Of a stretch of DNA of 64,000 nt, positions 1-9,192 are shown in pieces (within the stretch, counting starts at the first letter, position 1; each line of letters starts with the position of its first letter). Both the position numbers and the translations under genes were made by a program. The stretch is from assembly GCA_021568835.1 (NCBI GenBank), contig JAKGSH010000010.1, positions 1,426,001 through 1,490,000 of the forward strand. Reading direction: 5' to 3'. The stretch comes from Streptomyces sp. Tue 6430 (GTDB lineage: Bacteria; Actinomycetota; Actinomycetes; Streptomycetales; Streptomycetaceae). The notes beneath the pieces are model-generated. The model saw nothing but the letters and a program-made list of their open reading frames with translations. It was not told where the DNA came from and did no database searches.

Positions 1-856
1 CGTAGCGCTCCAGCGAGACGGTGCCGCCGTACTCCTCGATCTGCTCGGTGTCGGGGTAGACCCGCACCGAGGTCGGCACGTACCGGCCGGCGAAGCCCAG
101 GCGCATCTCGTCGGTCTTGGCGCTGTGCGGCCAGGAGGCGTGCATCAGGGTCGACCAGAACATGATCGCCTCGCCCGGGCGCATGACCATCGACACCGCC
201 TGCGACTCGTCGGGCTTGAAGTCGGCGTCGACCTGCAGTTCGCGGTAGTCGTAGCCGAAGAAGCCGCGGCGGACGCCGCCCTTGTCCACCTGGTTGATGG
301 AGTCCGGGGTGTAGTGCATCTTCTTGGTCTCGTCGTAGTTCATCCGGGTGTGGGAGCCGGGGATGAACTGCAGGCAGCCGTTGTCCTCGTTGGCCTCGGT
401 GAACGCCGTCCACACCGTGATGGTGCCGCCGAAGTCCTTGTGCTCGTCGGGCCACAGGATCTGCGGCACACCGGAGGCGTTGGCGAAGGTGTCGGCCTGG
501 TGCCAGTCGGTGCCCTCGTCGCCCGGGTACTTCGGGAAGAACTCGCTGCGCCAGCACAGCACGTCGGGCCCGAGCACGCCGGCCACCCGGTCGACGATCT
601 CCGGCCGGCAGATGTGGTCCGCGAGGAACTCCGAGTCCAGGTGCCGGTCGTAGTTGGAGATGTTGGTGTTGCCGGACTGCGCCGCCTCGTCCTGGTAGAC
701 GGCGTTGCTGCGGTCCATCAACCGCAGCCGCTCGATCCGCCAGCGGCGCTGCATCTCCTCGATCTCGTACACCTTGAACGGGCCGAAGTAGCCGCGCTCC
801 TGGAAGCTCGCGCGTTCCTCGGGCGTCAGCGTGAAGCCGCCGGTCACGTCGGGCAC
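1..856 (-). CDS. SyrB2-like non-haem Fe(II)/2-oxoglutarate halogenase (3' end cut off)
   Basis: Predicted to chlorinate an aliphatic amino acid while it is tethered to a carrier protein. About 285 residues are visible; the C-terminus lies outside the window. The decisive motif is WHQADTF: the facial-triad carboxylate of ordinary PhyH hydroxylases (HxD) is Ala (HQA), which leaves a site for chloride on the iron and defines the SyrB2/CytC3/CmaB/BarB class. Other stretches such as FFPKYPGDEG, CLQFIPGSH, RRGFFGYDYR and STLMHASWPHS match SyrB2 closely as I remember it; the second iron-binding His is in LMHASWPHS. The GTG start is preceded by AGGAG at good spacing. It lies 20 bp downstream of a threonine-coded adenylation-thiolation protein, the natural partner, so 4-chlorothreonine on that carrier is the likely product. 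Halogenase identity is strong; the substrate is inferred. Confidence 0.93.
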   Translation of the reverse strand, partial: MPDVTGGFTLTPEERASFQERGYFGPFKVYEIEEMQRRWRIERLRLMDRSNAVYQDEAAQSGNTNISNYDRHLDSEFLADHICRPEIVDRVAGVLGPDVLCWRSEFFPKYPGDEGTDWHQADTFANASGVPQILWPDEHKDFGGTITVWTAFTEANEDNGCLQFIPGSHTRMNYDETKKMHYTPDSINQVDKGGVRRGFFGYDYRELQVDADFKPDESQAVSMVMRPGEAIMFWSTLMHASWPHSAKTDEMRLGFAGRYVPTSVRVYPDTEQIEEYGGTVSLERY

Positions 857-876
857 GGTGGTGCTCCTCTCTCCAC

Positions 877-2676
877 TCACTTCGGGTCCTGCGCGTCCAC
901 GCAGGCGGACAGCTGGCGGACGGTCGCCGCGTCGAGTTCCGCGCCGGTCAGCGACAGCTTCCAGCGACGGTTGACGGAGGCGATCACCCGCATGAACGCC
1001 AGCGACGTGGCGCCGTGCTCGAACAGGTCGTCGTCGAGGCCGATGCCCGGCCGGGCCAGCACCTCGGTGACGATCGCGTCGACCTGCCGCTGCGTGGGCG
1101 TCAGCTCCACGCCGCCGCCCGCCGGGCCGGCCGGGGCCTGCCGGTGCGGCAGGGCGGGCAGCGCCGAGCGGTCGACCTTGCCCTGCGCGGTGGTCGGCAC
1201 CTCGGTGATCAGCCGGTACGCGGAGGGCCGCATGTGCTCGGGCAGCGTGCCCGCGGCCCGGGCGGACACCTCGGCGACCAGCCGGCCGAGCGCCTCGTCG
1301 TCGATCTCGGCGCCGGGCCGCGGCACCAGATAGGCCGTCAGCCGGACGTCGCCCTCGCCGTGGTCCTGCGGGACGACGATCGCCGAGGCCAGCCGCGGGT
1401 CGTCGGCGAGCAGCGCCTCGATCTCGCCGGGTTCGATCCGGAAACCGCGGATCTTGATCTGGTCGTCGGCCCGGCCGATGTACAGGTACTCGCCGTCGGC
1501 GGTGCGCACCGCGCGGTCGCCGGAGCGGTACAGGCGCACCGCGTCCGCACCGGTGCCGACCGTGCGGAAGCGCTCGGCGGTCAGCTCGGGGCGGCGGTGG
1601 TAGCCGCGGGCCACGCCGGTGCCGCCGACGTACAGCTCACCGGGGGTGCCGTCGGCGACCGGGCTGCCGGCCTCGTCGAGCAGGTGCAGGGTGACGCCGG
1701 GCAGCGGGCGGCCGATCGGGCTGACGCCGGGCTCGTCGAGGTCGGCGCGGGTGATCGGACGGGCCGTCACATGGACCGTGGTCTCGGTGATGCCGTACAT
1801 GTTGACCAGTGCGGGCCGCTCGTCGCCGTAGCGGGCGAACCAGGGCTCCAGCAGCTTGACGTCCAGGCGCTCGCCGCCGAACACCACCAGGCGCAGCGCG
1901 GGCAGCTTCGCGGTGGAGGCGCCCACCAGGCGGCGGAACGCGGACGGGGTCTGGTTGAGTACCGTGACGCCCTCGTCGGCGAGCAGCTTGTGCAGCAGCT
2001 CCGGGGAGCGGACGGTCTCGGTGCCGGCCACCACCAGGCGGCCGCCGTGCAGCAGCGCGCCCCACAGCTCCCAGACCGAGAAGTCGAAGCTGATCGAGTG
2101 GAACAGTGTCCACACGTCGTCCGCGCGGTAGCCGACCAGCTCGGCGGTCTGCTCGAACAGGCGGACCGCGTTGCGGTGTTCGACCAGTACGCCCTTCGGG
2201 ACGCCGGTCGAGCCGGAGGTGTAGATGACGTACGCGAGGTCGCTCTCCCGGGACTCCCCGGCCGCGGCGGGCGCGGCCGGCGGCTCGGTGTCGCGGTCGA
2301 GCCAGACCACCGGAGCCGCGCAGTCCGCGAGGCGCTCGGCGACCCGGGACACCGAGACCACCGCGGAGACCTGGCTGTCGTCGAGCAGGAAGGCGACCCG
2401 CTCGGCCGGGTAGGCCGGGTCGACGGGCACGTACGCGGCGCCCGCCTTGAGGATGCCGAGCAGGCCGACCACCAGGTCGGCGCTGCGGTCGACGCACAGG
2501 CCGATCAGCCGGTCGGGGCCGGCGCCGGCCTGCCGCAGCCGGGCGGCCACCGCGTCGGCCTCGGCGTTCAGCTCGCGGTAGGTGAGGGCGCGGTCCGCCC
2601 CGCTCACCGCCACGCGGTCCGGCGTCCTCGCGGCCTGGACTTCGAAGAGTTGGTGCAGCGTCTTGCCGGAAACCAT
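877..2676 (-). CDS. Stand-alone NRPS adenylation-thiolation didomain, threonine-specific code
   Basis: Activates an amino acid as its adenylate and loads it onto the attached carrier domain. The 599 residues hold a complete A domain (YTSGSTGVPKG; FDFSVWELW; MYGITETT; YRSGDR; final lysine motif TTAQGKVDRS) and a C-terminal T domain with the phosphopantetheine serine in GATSLAF, slightly off the usual GGxS. Reading the specificity pocket by position gives D-F-W-N-V-G-M-V-H plus the invariant K, the threonine code also reported for SyrB1. There is no condensation or thioesterase domain, so the aminoacyl group must be passed on by another protein. The ATG start has GGAG upstream. It shares a minus-strand operon with the downstream halogenase and most likely presents Thr to it. 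Confidence 0.93.
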   Translation of the reverse strand: MVSGKTLHQLFEVQAARTPDRVAVSGADRALTYRELNAEADAVAARLRQAGAGPDRLIGLCVDRSADLVVGLLGILKAGAAYVPVDPAYPAERVAFLLDDSQVSAVVSVSRVAERLADCAAPVVWLDRDTEPPAAPAAAGESRESDLAYVIYTSGSTGVPKGVLVEHRNAVRLFEQTAELVGYRADDVWTLFHSISFDFSVWELWGALLHGGRLVVAGTETVRSPELLHKLLADEGVTVLNQTPSAFRRLVGASTAKLPALRLVVFGGERLDVKLLEPWFARYGDERPALVNMYGITETTVHVTARPITRADLDEPGVSPIGRPLPGVTLHLLDEAGSPVADGTPGELYVGGTGVARGYHRRPELTAERFRTVGTGADAVRLYRSGDRAVRTADGEYLYIGRADDQIKIRGFRIEPGEIEALLADDPRLASAIVVPQDHGEGDVRLTAYLVPRPGAEIDDEALGRLVAEVSARAAGTLPEHMRPSAYRLITEVPTTAQGKVDRSALPALPHRQAPAGPAGGGVELTPTQRQVDAIVTEVLARPGIGLDDDLFEHGATSLAFMRVIASVNRRWKLSLTGAELDAATVRQLSACVDAQDPK

Positions 2677-2737
2677 GGCGGATCTCCCATCCGGTACGGG
2701 TTCGCGGGGTGGGCGCGCCGGGAGCGCGCCGGGGCGG

Positions 2738-3688
2738 TCAGCCCTGGGCGGCGCCGGTCTTGGTGGCGTACATGCCCCAGTGCTGCGGGGTCAGGGCCAG
2801 GTCCCGCAGGCTGCCCTGGACGAACATCCGCTCCCAGCCGCCACCGCCCTTCTCCTCCGGGATCCACTGCTTGGTGAACACCTCGCGCGCGGCCGGGCCG
2901 GTACGCGCCCGAAGGCCCATCAGGTTGTAGTAGGAGCTGAGCTTGCGCAGGTGGATGAACCAGTGGATCCGGTCGGACAGGCCGAACGCCTCCTCGTAGA
3001 GGAAGATGGTCGCCTCGCCGCCCAGTGAGGCGTTCCAGCTCTCGGTCAGTGCGCGGGCGAACTCCCGGCCCTCGGCGCGGAACTCGTACTTCAGCTCGCC
3101 GGTGCGGTGCATGATGATGCCGGAGTTGGCGGAGTGCAGCAGTTCGTCGGGCTTCTGCGAGGTCTGGTGCTCGGCGGTCGGCACCACGAAGCGGTCCACG
3201 CCGCCGTCCTCGACCACCGAGGACAGCTCGGTGTCGGCGGTGCCGTACATCCCGAAACTCTGCGGGATGAGCACCGTCTCCTTCAGGCCGCCGTCCAGGA
3301 ACATCCGGTCCCAGGAGCCGCCGCCGCGCTCCTCCGGGATGCGGTTGCGGAACATCACCTCGCGCCAGCCCTCGTCCTGGGAGCCCATGCGGACGAGGGT
3401 CTCGTACGCCTCCAGGGAGCGCATGTGCAGCAGCCAGTGCAGGGTGTCCTTGGTCCCGAAGGTCTCCTCGTAGACGAAGGTGGTCGCCACACCGACGTAC
3501 CGGGTGTTCAGGTACTCGGAGAGCTCACGGGCGAACTGCCGCCCTTCCGAGCGGAATTCGGCCCGCAGCTGCCCGACGCGCTCGACCACGACACCGGCGT
3601 TCGCCGAATGCAGGACATCCGCGACCGGAAGGGACGTCTGCTGCTGGGCGACCGGGGTGGAGAATTCGGAATCGGCCTTCTCGGTCAT
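2738..3688 (-). CDS. Tandem-domain protein of unknown function, paralogue of 8184-9083
   Basis: 316 residues made of two similar halves of about 130. Each half has a HSAN(A/S)G motif, a V/TGxLxxEFR(S/A)EGRxFAR segment, an FxYEE(T/A)FG segment, HW(L/F)(L/I)H(M/L)R, and a closing block of the type (I)PEExGGGxWxRMF. The repeats look like a duplicated alpha/beta (ferredoxin-like or NIPSNAP-like) unit, but that fold is a guess. I think the family carries a DUF number in Actinobacteria and cannot verify which. AAGGAG precedes the ATG. It opens the transcription unit that continues into the A-T protein and the halogenase, and a CRP/FNR-like box lies about 85 bp upstream. A second copy opens the neighbouring operon, so the pair probably has a pathway-specific role. 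Confidence 0.85.
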   Translation of the reverse strand: MTEKADSEFSTPVAQQQTSLPVADVLHSANAGVVVERVGQLRAEFRSEGRQFARELSEYLNTRYVGVATTFVYEETFGTKDTLHWLLHMRSLEAYETLVRMGSQDEGWREVMFRNRIPEERGGGSWDRMFLDGGLKETVLIPQSFGMYGTADTELSSVVEDGGVDRFVVPTAEHQTSQKPDELLHSANSGIIMHRTGELKYEFRAEGREFARALTESWNASLGGEATIFLYEEAFGLSDRIHWFIHLRKLSSYYNLMGLRARTGPAAREVFTKQWIPEEKGGGGWERMFVQGSLRDLALTPQHWGMYATKTGAAQG

Positions 3689-3734
3689 GAACGGGCTCCT
3701 TGGTGAATGGTTCGAATTGCCGCTCTGCGCGGCA

Positions 3735-3779
3735 CAATTAGGCCATTTCTTCGGAGATCGGCGCAGCTCACTATTGAGC
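3735..3779 (-). promoter_or_regulatory. CRP/FNR-type box 1 and candidate promoter
   Basis: The perfect palindrome GCTCA-CTAT-TGAGC spans 3766-3779, followed on the minus strand by a TAATTG -10-like element at 3740-3735. That places the palindrome near -44.5, close to the class II activator position. It lies in the 102-bp gap before the gene starting at 3688. The -10 here is the least convincing of the five such promoters in the cluster. Confidence 0.6.
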
Positions 3780-3790
3780 AGGCCGCCGAA

Positions 3791-6176
3791 TTACCGGCCC
3801 AGCGAGGAGAAACGGTCCCGGAGGACCTCGGCCGCGCCGGCCATCAATGCCTCGGCGACGGCGTCGACATGGCGGTTGCGCCAGTCGGCGAGCGCGGTCC
3901 CGGCGGCGAAGCGGTTGAACGCGCCGATCGCCGGGCCGGTGTGGATCTGGTAGTTGACGCGCTCGGCCGGATCGCCGCGCATCGCCGTCCTGGTGCTGTG
4001 CACGAAGTACCAGCGGAACACCAGCGCCATCCGGTGCCTGGGGTCCCGCTCGGCCCGCTCGACCTCCTGCGGGCGGCCGGCCCGCAGGTGGTACTCGCGG
4101 GTCTCCTTCCAGACCTGCTCGAGGTCGCGGCGGAACCAGCCCTCCTCGATCGTCCGCCGCAGCTTGGCGTCGATCGCCTCCAGGCCGTCGTACCGGCGGT
4201 ACGCCTGGTACAGCTTGTTGGCGCGCGCCGCGAACAGCGTGCCGCGCCGCAGCACCTGCACCCGCGCCCCGATCTCGAACATGTCACCGGCCGGCGCGTA
4301 CCCGGTGTCCTGGACGTCGGCCTGTGCCAGCAGATCCTTCACCGCGTCGGACGTCCCGGCCTGCGGGGTGCACTGGTTGACCGAGCCGGTGAGCACGAAG
4401 TCCGCGCCCAGCACGAACGCCGCCGCCAGGCTCTCCGGCGCGCCCAGGCCGCCCGCCGCGCCGACCCGGATGCCGTCCGGGTAGCCGCGCTCGGCCACGA
4501 TCCGGTCCCGCAGGCCCGTCATCGCGGGCATCAGGGTGTACGCCACCGCCGCGTCGGTGTGCCCGCCCGAGTCGGCCTCCGCGCACACCTCCCCGCCAGC
4601 GGCAGCGCGCGGCCCGCCTCGGCCTCCGCGGCGGTCAGCAGTCCGTCGGCGAGCAGCCCCCGTACCAGCGCCTGCGGCGCGGGCTCCATGAACGCCGTCG
4701 CGACCTCCGGCCGGGACACCTTGGCCAGCAGCCGGTTCGGCGCCACCGCCCGGCCCGCGCCGTCCCGGTGCGCCCCGCTCAGCCGGTACAGCACCAGCGC
4801 CCGGGTCGGCTGGGTGAAGCCCGACGCCTCGACGAAGCGCACCCCGTGCCGCAGGAACAGCCGCACGGTGGCCTCCTCCAGCGCCGGGTCGTGCAGCGCG
4901 TGCAGCAGGTTCATCCCGAAGCCGCCGCCCGGGCCCAGTTCGGCGCGGAGCGCGGCGATCGCCGCCTCGATCCGCTCGGTCCGCAGCCCGCCGGTCCCGA
5001 AGTACCCGAGCAGCCCGGCCCGCGCCATCCGGGCCACCAGCTCCGTGGAGGCGATGCCCTTGTACATCGACCCGGCCAGGTACGCGTAGCGCACCCCGTA
5101 GTCGCCCCGGAACGCCGCCGAGCCCAGCCGCTCCGCGGTCGGCCCCGAGCCGCCGCCGGCGGGCCGTGCGGGAAGGGGGGTCACCGCGCCTGCGGCCGCG
5201 GGGGCCCCGGACGGGGCACTCGCCGGCCCGGCGCCGGGCGCCGCGTCGGCGGCCGCTCCGACCGCCACAGGTGCCGGGTCGCCGCCGGCGGTGGCGTGCC
5301 GCGGTGCCGGCGCCGGCCCGTTCGCCGCGTCCTTCACCGCCGCGTCCCACAGTCCCGTCAGCACCCGGCCCGGGCCCTGTTCGGCGATCCGGTCGACGCC
5401 CTGCGCCAGCAGGTGGCGCATGCTCTCGGACCAGCGGACCGTGCTGTGCACCTGGGCGGCCAGCAGCCGGCGGACCTCGCCGGGGCGGTAGGGCAGGGCG
5501 GTGACGTTGGCGATCACCGGCAGGCGGGGGTCGCGCAGCTCGAAGCCGTCCAGGAAGGCGGCGAACTCGCGGGCGGCGTCGGCCATGTGGCGGGAGTGGA
5601 AGGCCGCGCTGACCCGCAGCGGGACGCAGCGGCCCGCGCCCGCGGCGGTGACGGCCTCCGCGGCGCGGCGCAGTGACTCGGCGGGCCGGAGAGGACCACC
5701 TGCTCGGCGGAGTTGAGGTTGGCGAGGTCGACGTCGCCGAGGCCGGCCTCGGCGAGCAGGTCGGCGATCCGCGGGGCGCCGGGGCCGACCACGGCGGTCA
5801 TCGCGCCGCCGGTGGCCCGGCCCATCAGTTCGCCGCGGCGGGCGACCAGGGCGAGGCCGGTCTCGAAGTCGAAGGCGTCGGCGGCGAGCAGCGCGTTGTA
5901 CTCGCCGAGGCTGTGCCCGGCCAGGAAGTCGGGGGCGGGTTCGCGGGCCGCGTACGCGCGCCGGGTCAGCTCGTTGACGACGAACAGCGCGGGCTGCAGG
6001 TAACGGGTGTCGGTGAGCCGTTCGCCGGCGTCGCCGAGGCAGAGTTCGCGCACCGAGAAGCCGAGGATCCGGTCGGCGGCGGCCATCGCCTCCGGGTAGC
6101 GGTCGAACAGGTCGCGGCCCATGCCGCGGCGCTGCGCGCCCTGGCCGGGGAAGAGCCATGCGGTCCGCCGCGTCAC
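3791..6176 (-). CDS. Trans-acting acyltransferase - enoylreductase (PfaD-like) fusion for trans-AT PKS, two apparent frameshifts
   Basis: The N-terminal half is a malonyl-CoA:ACP acyltransferase (FPGQGAQ; active-site serine in GHSLGEY; AFHS, the malonyl signature). After an Ala/Pro-rich linker comes an FMN-dependent enoylreductase of the PfaD/PksE type (ARAGLLGYFGTGG; DSGGHTD; IRVGAAGGLG; SVNQCTPQAGTSD). Such AT-ER proteins load extender units onto AT-less modular PKSs and reduce enoyl intermediates in trans. Three reading frames must be joined: one base is missing near 5690 (inside GPAESL-type sequence) and one in a G-run near 4595. Repaired length is about 795 residues, normal for the family. 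The GTG start overlaps the TGA of the upstream ECH gene. Function is secure; whether the gene is truly broken is not, and I favour sequence error. Confidence 0.9.
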
Positions 6177-6964
6177 GAGCCCCCCTCCCACGGGAAGCGC
6201 TGCCGTTCGGCGAAGTCGGCGATCCGGCGGCCGACACCGTCGGAGGACATCAGCCGGGCGAACTCGTCGATCGCGGTGCGCTCGACCTCCGGGGTGATGA
6301 TCCACATCTTGGCGAAGTACCGCTTCAGGTCGCCGACCGTGGCGCCCTCCACCTTGGTGACCCGGAAGGCGAGTCGGCGCAGCGCCGGCTGGAGCTGGTC
6401 GGCCAGCTGGTCGACCAGGCCGGACAGCAGTGCCTGGTCGGCCGTCACCGGCAGGGTGCTCAGGCTCATCGTGTAGGCCTTCTGGAAGCCGGTGCGGCGG
6501 ATCAGGAACGGGGCGACGCTGCACGGCAGCAGGCCCCACAGCGCCTCGGGCAGGCTGAACGTGGAACGGGGCGTGGCGAGCACGAAGTCGCTGGCGGCGA
6601 CCAGGCCGACGCCGCCGCCGGCCACCCGGCCGTCGACGGTGGCGACCACCACCCGGGGGGTGAGGGTGAGGCGTTTGAGCAGGCCGAGGAACTCGGCGCC
6701 GCCCCGCGCCGCCCGCTCCCGGTCGGGGCGGCCCTCGGCGGCCGCCCCGAGCAGGTCCATGCCGGTGCAGAACACGCCGTCGCCTCCGGTCAGCACCACC
6801 ACCCGGCAGTCCGGGTCGGCCTCGGCGGTGTCGAGCGCCGCGTGCAGCTCCCGGATCATGGCGGTGTCGATGCTGTTCTGCGCGTCCGGGCGGTCGAGGG
6901 CGACGGTGAGGACGCCCGGCGTGCCGGAGAGTCGGATCGTGCGGTGATCCGTGCCCAGGTCCAT
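6173..6964 (-). CDS. Enoyl-CoA hydratase/isomerase, ECH1 (PksH-like) of polyketide beta-branching
   Basis: A 263-residue crotonase-fold protein with oxyanion-hole segments around FCTGMDL and VAGGGVGL, and the SLPEALWGLLPCSVAPFLIRR-type region seen in PksH and relatives. In trans-AT pathways ECH1 dehydrates the HMG-ACP-type intermediate made by HMG-synthase, and a second ECH then decarboxylates it. No ECH2, free-standing ketosynthase or ACP is visible here, so those should lie left of the window or within the megasynthase. It sits between HMG-synthase and the AT-ER gene, 4 bp after one and overlapping the other. An assignment as ECH1 rather than ECH2 is from overall resemblance. Confidence 0.88.
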   Translation of the reverse strand: MDLGTDHRTIRLSGTPGVLTVALDRPDAQNSIDTAMIRELHAALDTAEADPDCRVVVLTGGDGVFCTGMDLLGAAAEGRPDRERAARGGAEFLGLLKRLTLTPRVVVATVDGRVAGGGVGLVAASDFVLATPRSTFSLPEALWGLLPCSVAPFLIRRTGFQKAYTMSLSTLPVTADQALLSGLVDQLADQLQPALRRLAFRVTKVEGATVGDLKRYFAKMWIITPEVERTAIDEFARLMSSDGVGRRIADFAERQRFPWEGGS

Positions 6965-6968
6965 CTGC

Positions 6969-8200
6969 TCAGCTCCATCGATAGCGCCGGTGGAAGTTCT
7001 CGATCCGGTCCAGCACCAGCAGTTCCCTGCCGTGCAGCGCCGGGTCGTAGACGTCCGCGTACCGCGACACGTCGAGGACCGCGTCCTGCACGCCGGGGGC
7101 GCCCTCGGCGGTGTGCTTCGCCAGCCGGTCGTGGTCGGCGACGGCGAGCCGGTGCCGGGCGTCCAGCTGCTCGGCGGTCCGGTACCGGGCGAGCAGGGCG
7201 GGCGCCCCGGTGCCGACCACGCCGCTGTAGAACTCCGAGGCGCAGCCCGACCCGTAGGAGAACAGGCCGACCCGGCGCGGCTCGCTGAAGTCGCCGTGCT
7301 CGATCAGCGAGAGCAGGGCGACGAACAGACCGGCCGCGTAGGTGTTGCCGATCCGGGCCGGATTGACCAGCGAGGCGGCCATCCGGGTCCGGAAGTCGGC
7401 CTCGATGGCGTCCGGGGCATCCGTTTGACCCGGCGCATCAGGTGCCGGTGGGCGCCCTTGACCATCCCGCCGAACGGGGTGTGGAAGGCCAGGTGGTCGA
7501 AGGTCTCGAGGATGTCCGCACCGGCGACCGTGTCCCGGTAGTCGGCGAAGGAGCGCTCCAGGCACTCCAGGTAGGCCAGCAGCGAGAGGTCGGAGTCGCC
7601 GGCCGCCAGGTCGGGGCGCGGGCGGCAGGTGTCCATCACCTCGTAGCTGTAGAGGCCGGCCGCGCCGGGGTCGAGGTCGAGGACCTCGGGTTCGGGGCCG
7701 AGCAGCAGGGCGGCCGCGCCGGCGCCGTGGGACGGCTCCCAGTACGGCATGCCGACCACCGAGCCGCCCGCGTCGGCGGCGATCACCAGCGCCCGGGCCC
7801 GCGGGCGGGGGCTGCCCGCCAGCAGGCCGAGCGCGGTGCGCAGCGCCGCGGTGCCGCCGTAGCAGGCGTGCTTGACCTCGAAGGAGCGGCAGCGCCGGCC
7901 GAGTCCGAGGTAGTGGTGCACGTAGGTGCTGATCGGCTTGCCGAAGTCCAGGCCGGACTCGGTGCCGACGATCACCGCCTCGATGCTGTCGCGCTGTTCC
8001 CCGGTGAGCCGGTCGAGGATCGGCCTGGCCGCGTTCACGGCGTTGGTGACCGGGTCCTCGCACGGCAGGTTGACCGACTTCTGCACCATCATCAGGTTGT
8101 CGAAGCGGTCCAGGTCCAGTCCGCGCGCGTGGAACAGCTCCCTGACGTCCAGGGCGGCCCGCCCGACATAGGCGTGGGCCGCCTCAACTCCGACGGCCAT
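6969..8200 (-). CDS. HMG-CoA-synthase-like enzyme for polyketide beta-branching, one frameshift
   Basis: Catalyses aldol addition of an acyl-ACP to a beta-keto intermediate on the assembly line. The frame starting at 8200 carries catalytic Cys113 in KHACYGGTAAL, the acid Glu81 in GTESGLDFGKP, and the histidine region HTPFGGMVKG. Near 7428 one base is missing at an AAA run, after which the other frame continues with VNPARIGNTYAAG, LFSYGSGCASEF and an intact C-terminus, about 410 residues in all. The ATG overlaps the 3' end of the upstream gene by 17 bp, so the two are translationally linked. With ECH1 next door this is the signature of a trans-AT PKS that installs a methyl-type branch at a beta-keto position. 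Confidence 0.9.
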
Positions 8201-9083
8201 GCAGCGGCGCCCAGAGGGTGTCGGTCATCGTGCCGTCGAGCACCGTGCGGTGCCAGCCGCCGCCGCCCTTGCTGTCGGGGACGACCTGGGAGGTCATCAG
8301 GCGGCGCAGCTCCGGGTCGGTCTCCTGAAGGGCCGTCAGCTCGTGGTAGGCCTCCGCGGAGGCGAGGTGGATCAGCAGGTGCAGGCGGTCCTGCTGGCCC
8401 CACATCTCCTCGTAGAGGAAGGCGGTGGCGCGGCCGGCCATCGCCTCGGAGACGTGTCCGGCCCAGTCGAACCAGAACTTCCGGGCCTCCTCGCGCAGGG
8501 CGTACCGGACCTGGAGGCGGCGGTGCACGGTGAGCGGGGTGTTCACGGAGTGCAGCAGCTGCTCGGGGGCGAGCCGGGACTGGTAGCGGGCCGGCGGCTG
8601 GAAGGTGTCCAGGGGGTGGTCGTCGTCCTCGTCGTGGTGGCTCAGACCGTGCTGCGGGCAGATGATCGTCTCGGTCATCGAGCCCTCGACGAACATCCGC
8701 TCCCAGTTGCCGCCGCCCTTGGCGGGCAGCCGGTCGCCGGCGGACACCTCGGCCCACTTCTGCGAGTGGTCGACCATGTCGAGCATCCGGCGGTAGTCGC
8801 TGGGCTCCTTCAGGTGCAGCAGCCAGTGCAGCCGGCTCTGCGTCCCGAACAGCTCCTCGAAGGCGAAGATCGAGACGTAGCCGACCTGGGCGTTGTTGAT
8901 CAGATCGACCAGGTCGGCGGAGAAGGACATGCCCTCCTCGCGGAACTCGTTCTTCAGCTGCCCGACCCGGTGGATCAGGAATCCCGCGTCGGCGGAATTC
9001 AGCAGTTTGTCCAACGGCACCGAGGTCTGGTGGAACGCCGGCCTGATCCTGGGTTGCGTGCTGGAATTCTCTGCGGCCGTCAC
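8184..9083 (-). CDS. Tandem-domain protein of unknown function, paralogue of 2738-3688
   Basis: About 299 residues with the same two-fold architecture as the protein at 2738-3688 (LLNSADAGFLIHRVGQLKNEFREEG; FEELFG; LHWLLHLK; KGGGNWERMF; then a second copy ending KGGGGWHR). The first half is closer to the paralogue than the second, and an acidic HDEDDDHP linker joins them. I chose the GTG at 9083 because AAGGAGG stands 8 bases upstream; a longer frame reaches 9140 but has no ribosome site and would start almost on the inferred transcript end. It is the first gene of the operon leading to HMGS, ECH and AT-ER. Function unknown. Confidence 0.83.
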   Translation of the reverse strand: MTAAENSSTQPRIRPAFHQTSVPLDKLLNSADAGFLIHRVGQLKNEFREEGMSFSADLVDLINNAQVGYVSIFAFEELFGTQSRLHWLLHLKEPSDYRRMLDMVDHSQKWAEVSAGDRLPAKGGGNWERMFVEGSMTETIICPQHGLSHHDEDDDHPLDTFQPPARYQSRLAPEQLLHSVNTPLTVHRRLQVRYALREEARKFWFDWAGHVSEAMAGRATAFLYEEMWGQQDRLHLLIHLASAEAYHELTALQETDPELRRLMTSQVVPDSKGGGGWHRTVLDGTMTDTLWAPLHGRRS

Positions 9084-9142
9084 GTTGCCCGCCTCCTTTT
9101 CCACTTCCACGGAAATTAACCGGTCGTCCCCGACGATCACTA

Positions 9143-9192
9143 CCGGATCACGTTAAGAGCGGGCAGCGGATTCCTGCTGCTCAATTCTGCGC
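9143..9192 (-). promoter_or_regulatory. CRP/FNR-type box 2 and promoter of the HMGS/ECH/AT-ER operon
   Basis: GCTCA-ATTC-TGCGC at 9179-9192, overlapping the stop of the antiporter gene. The minus-strand -10 element TAACGT is at 9155-9150, giving an inferred start at 9143 and placing the box centre at -42.5. Box and spacing recur at 11551-11600 and 16577-16626. Confidence 0.68.

Noticed and set aside
1015..2877. Long plus-strand open frame antisense to the A-T gene (and similar ones opposite the AT-ER, helicases, methylase and SNF2 genes)
   Set aside because: Typical of high-G+C DNA, where frames opposite a real gene stay open. The compositions (runs of R, A, G, H) match no family, and the opposite strand has clear domains.
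3791..6176. Calling the AT-ER gene (and other broken genes) pseudogenes
   Set aside because: Each break is a single missing base, with both halves otherwise perfectly conserved, and the same error type occurs in housekeeping-like genes. Sequence error is the simpler reading.
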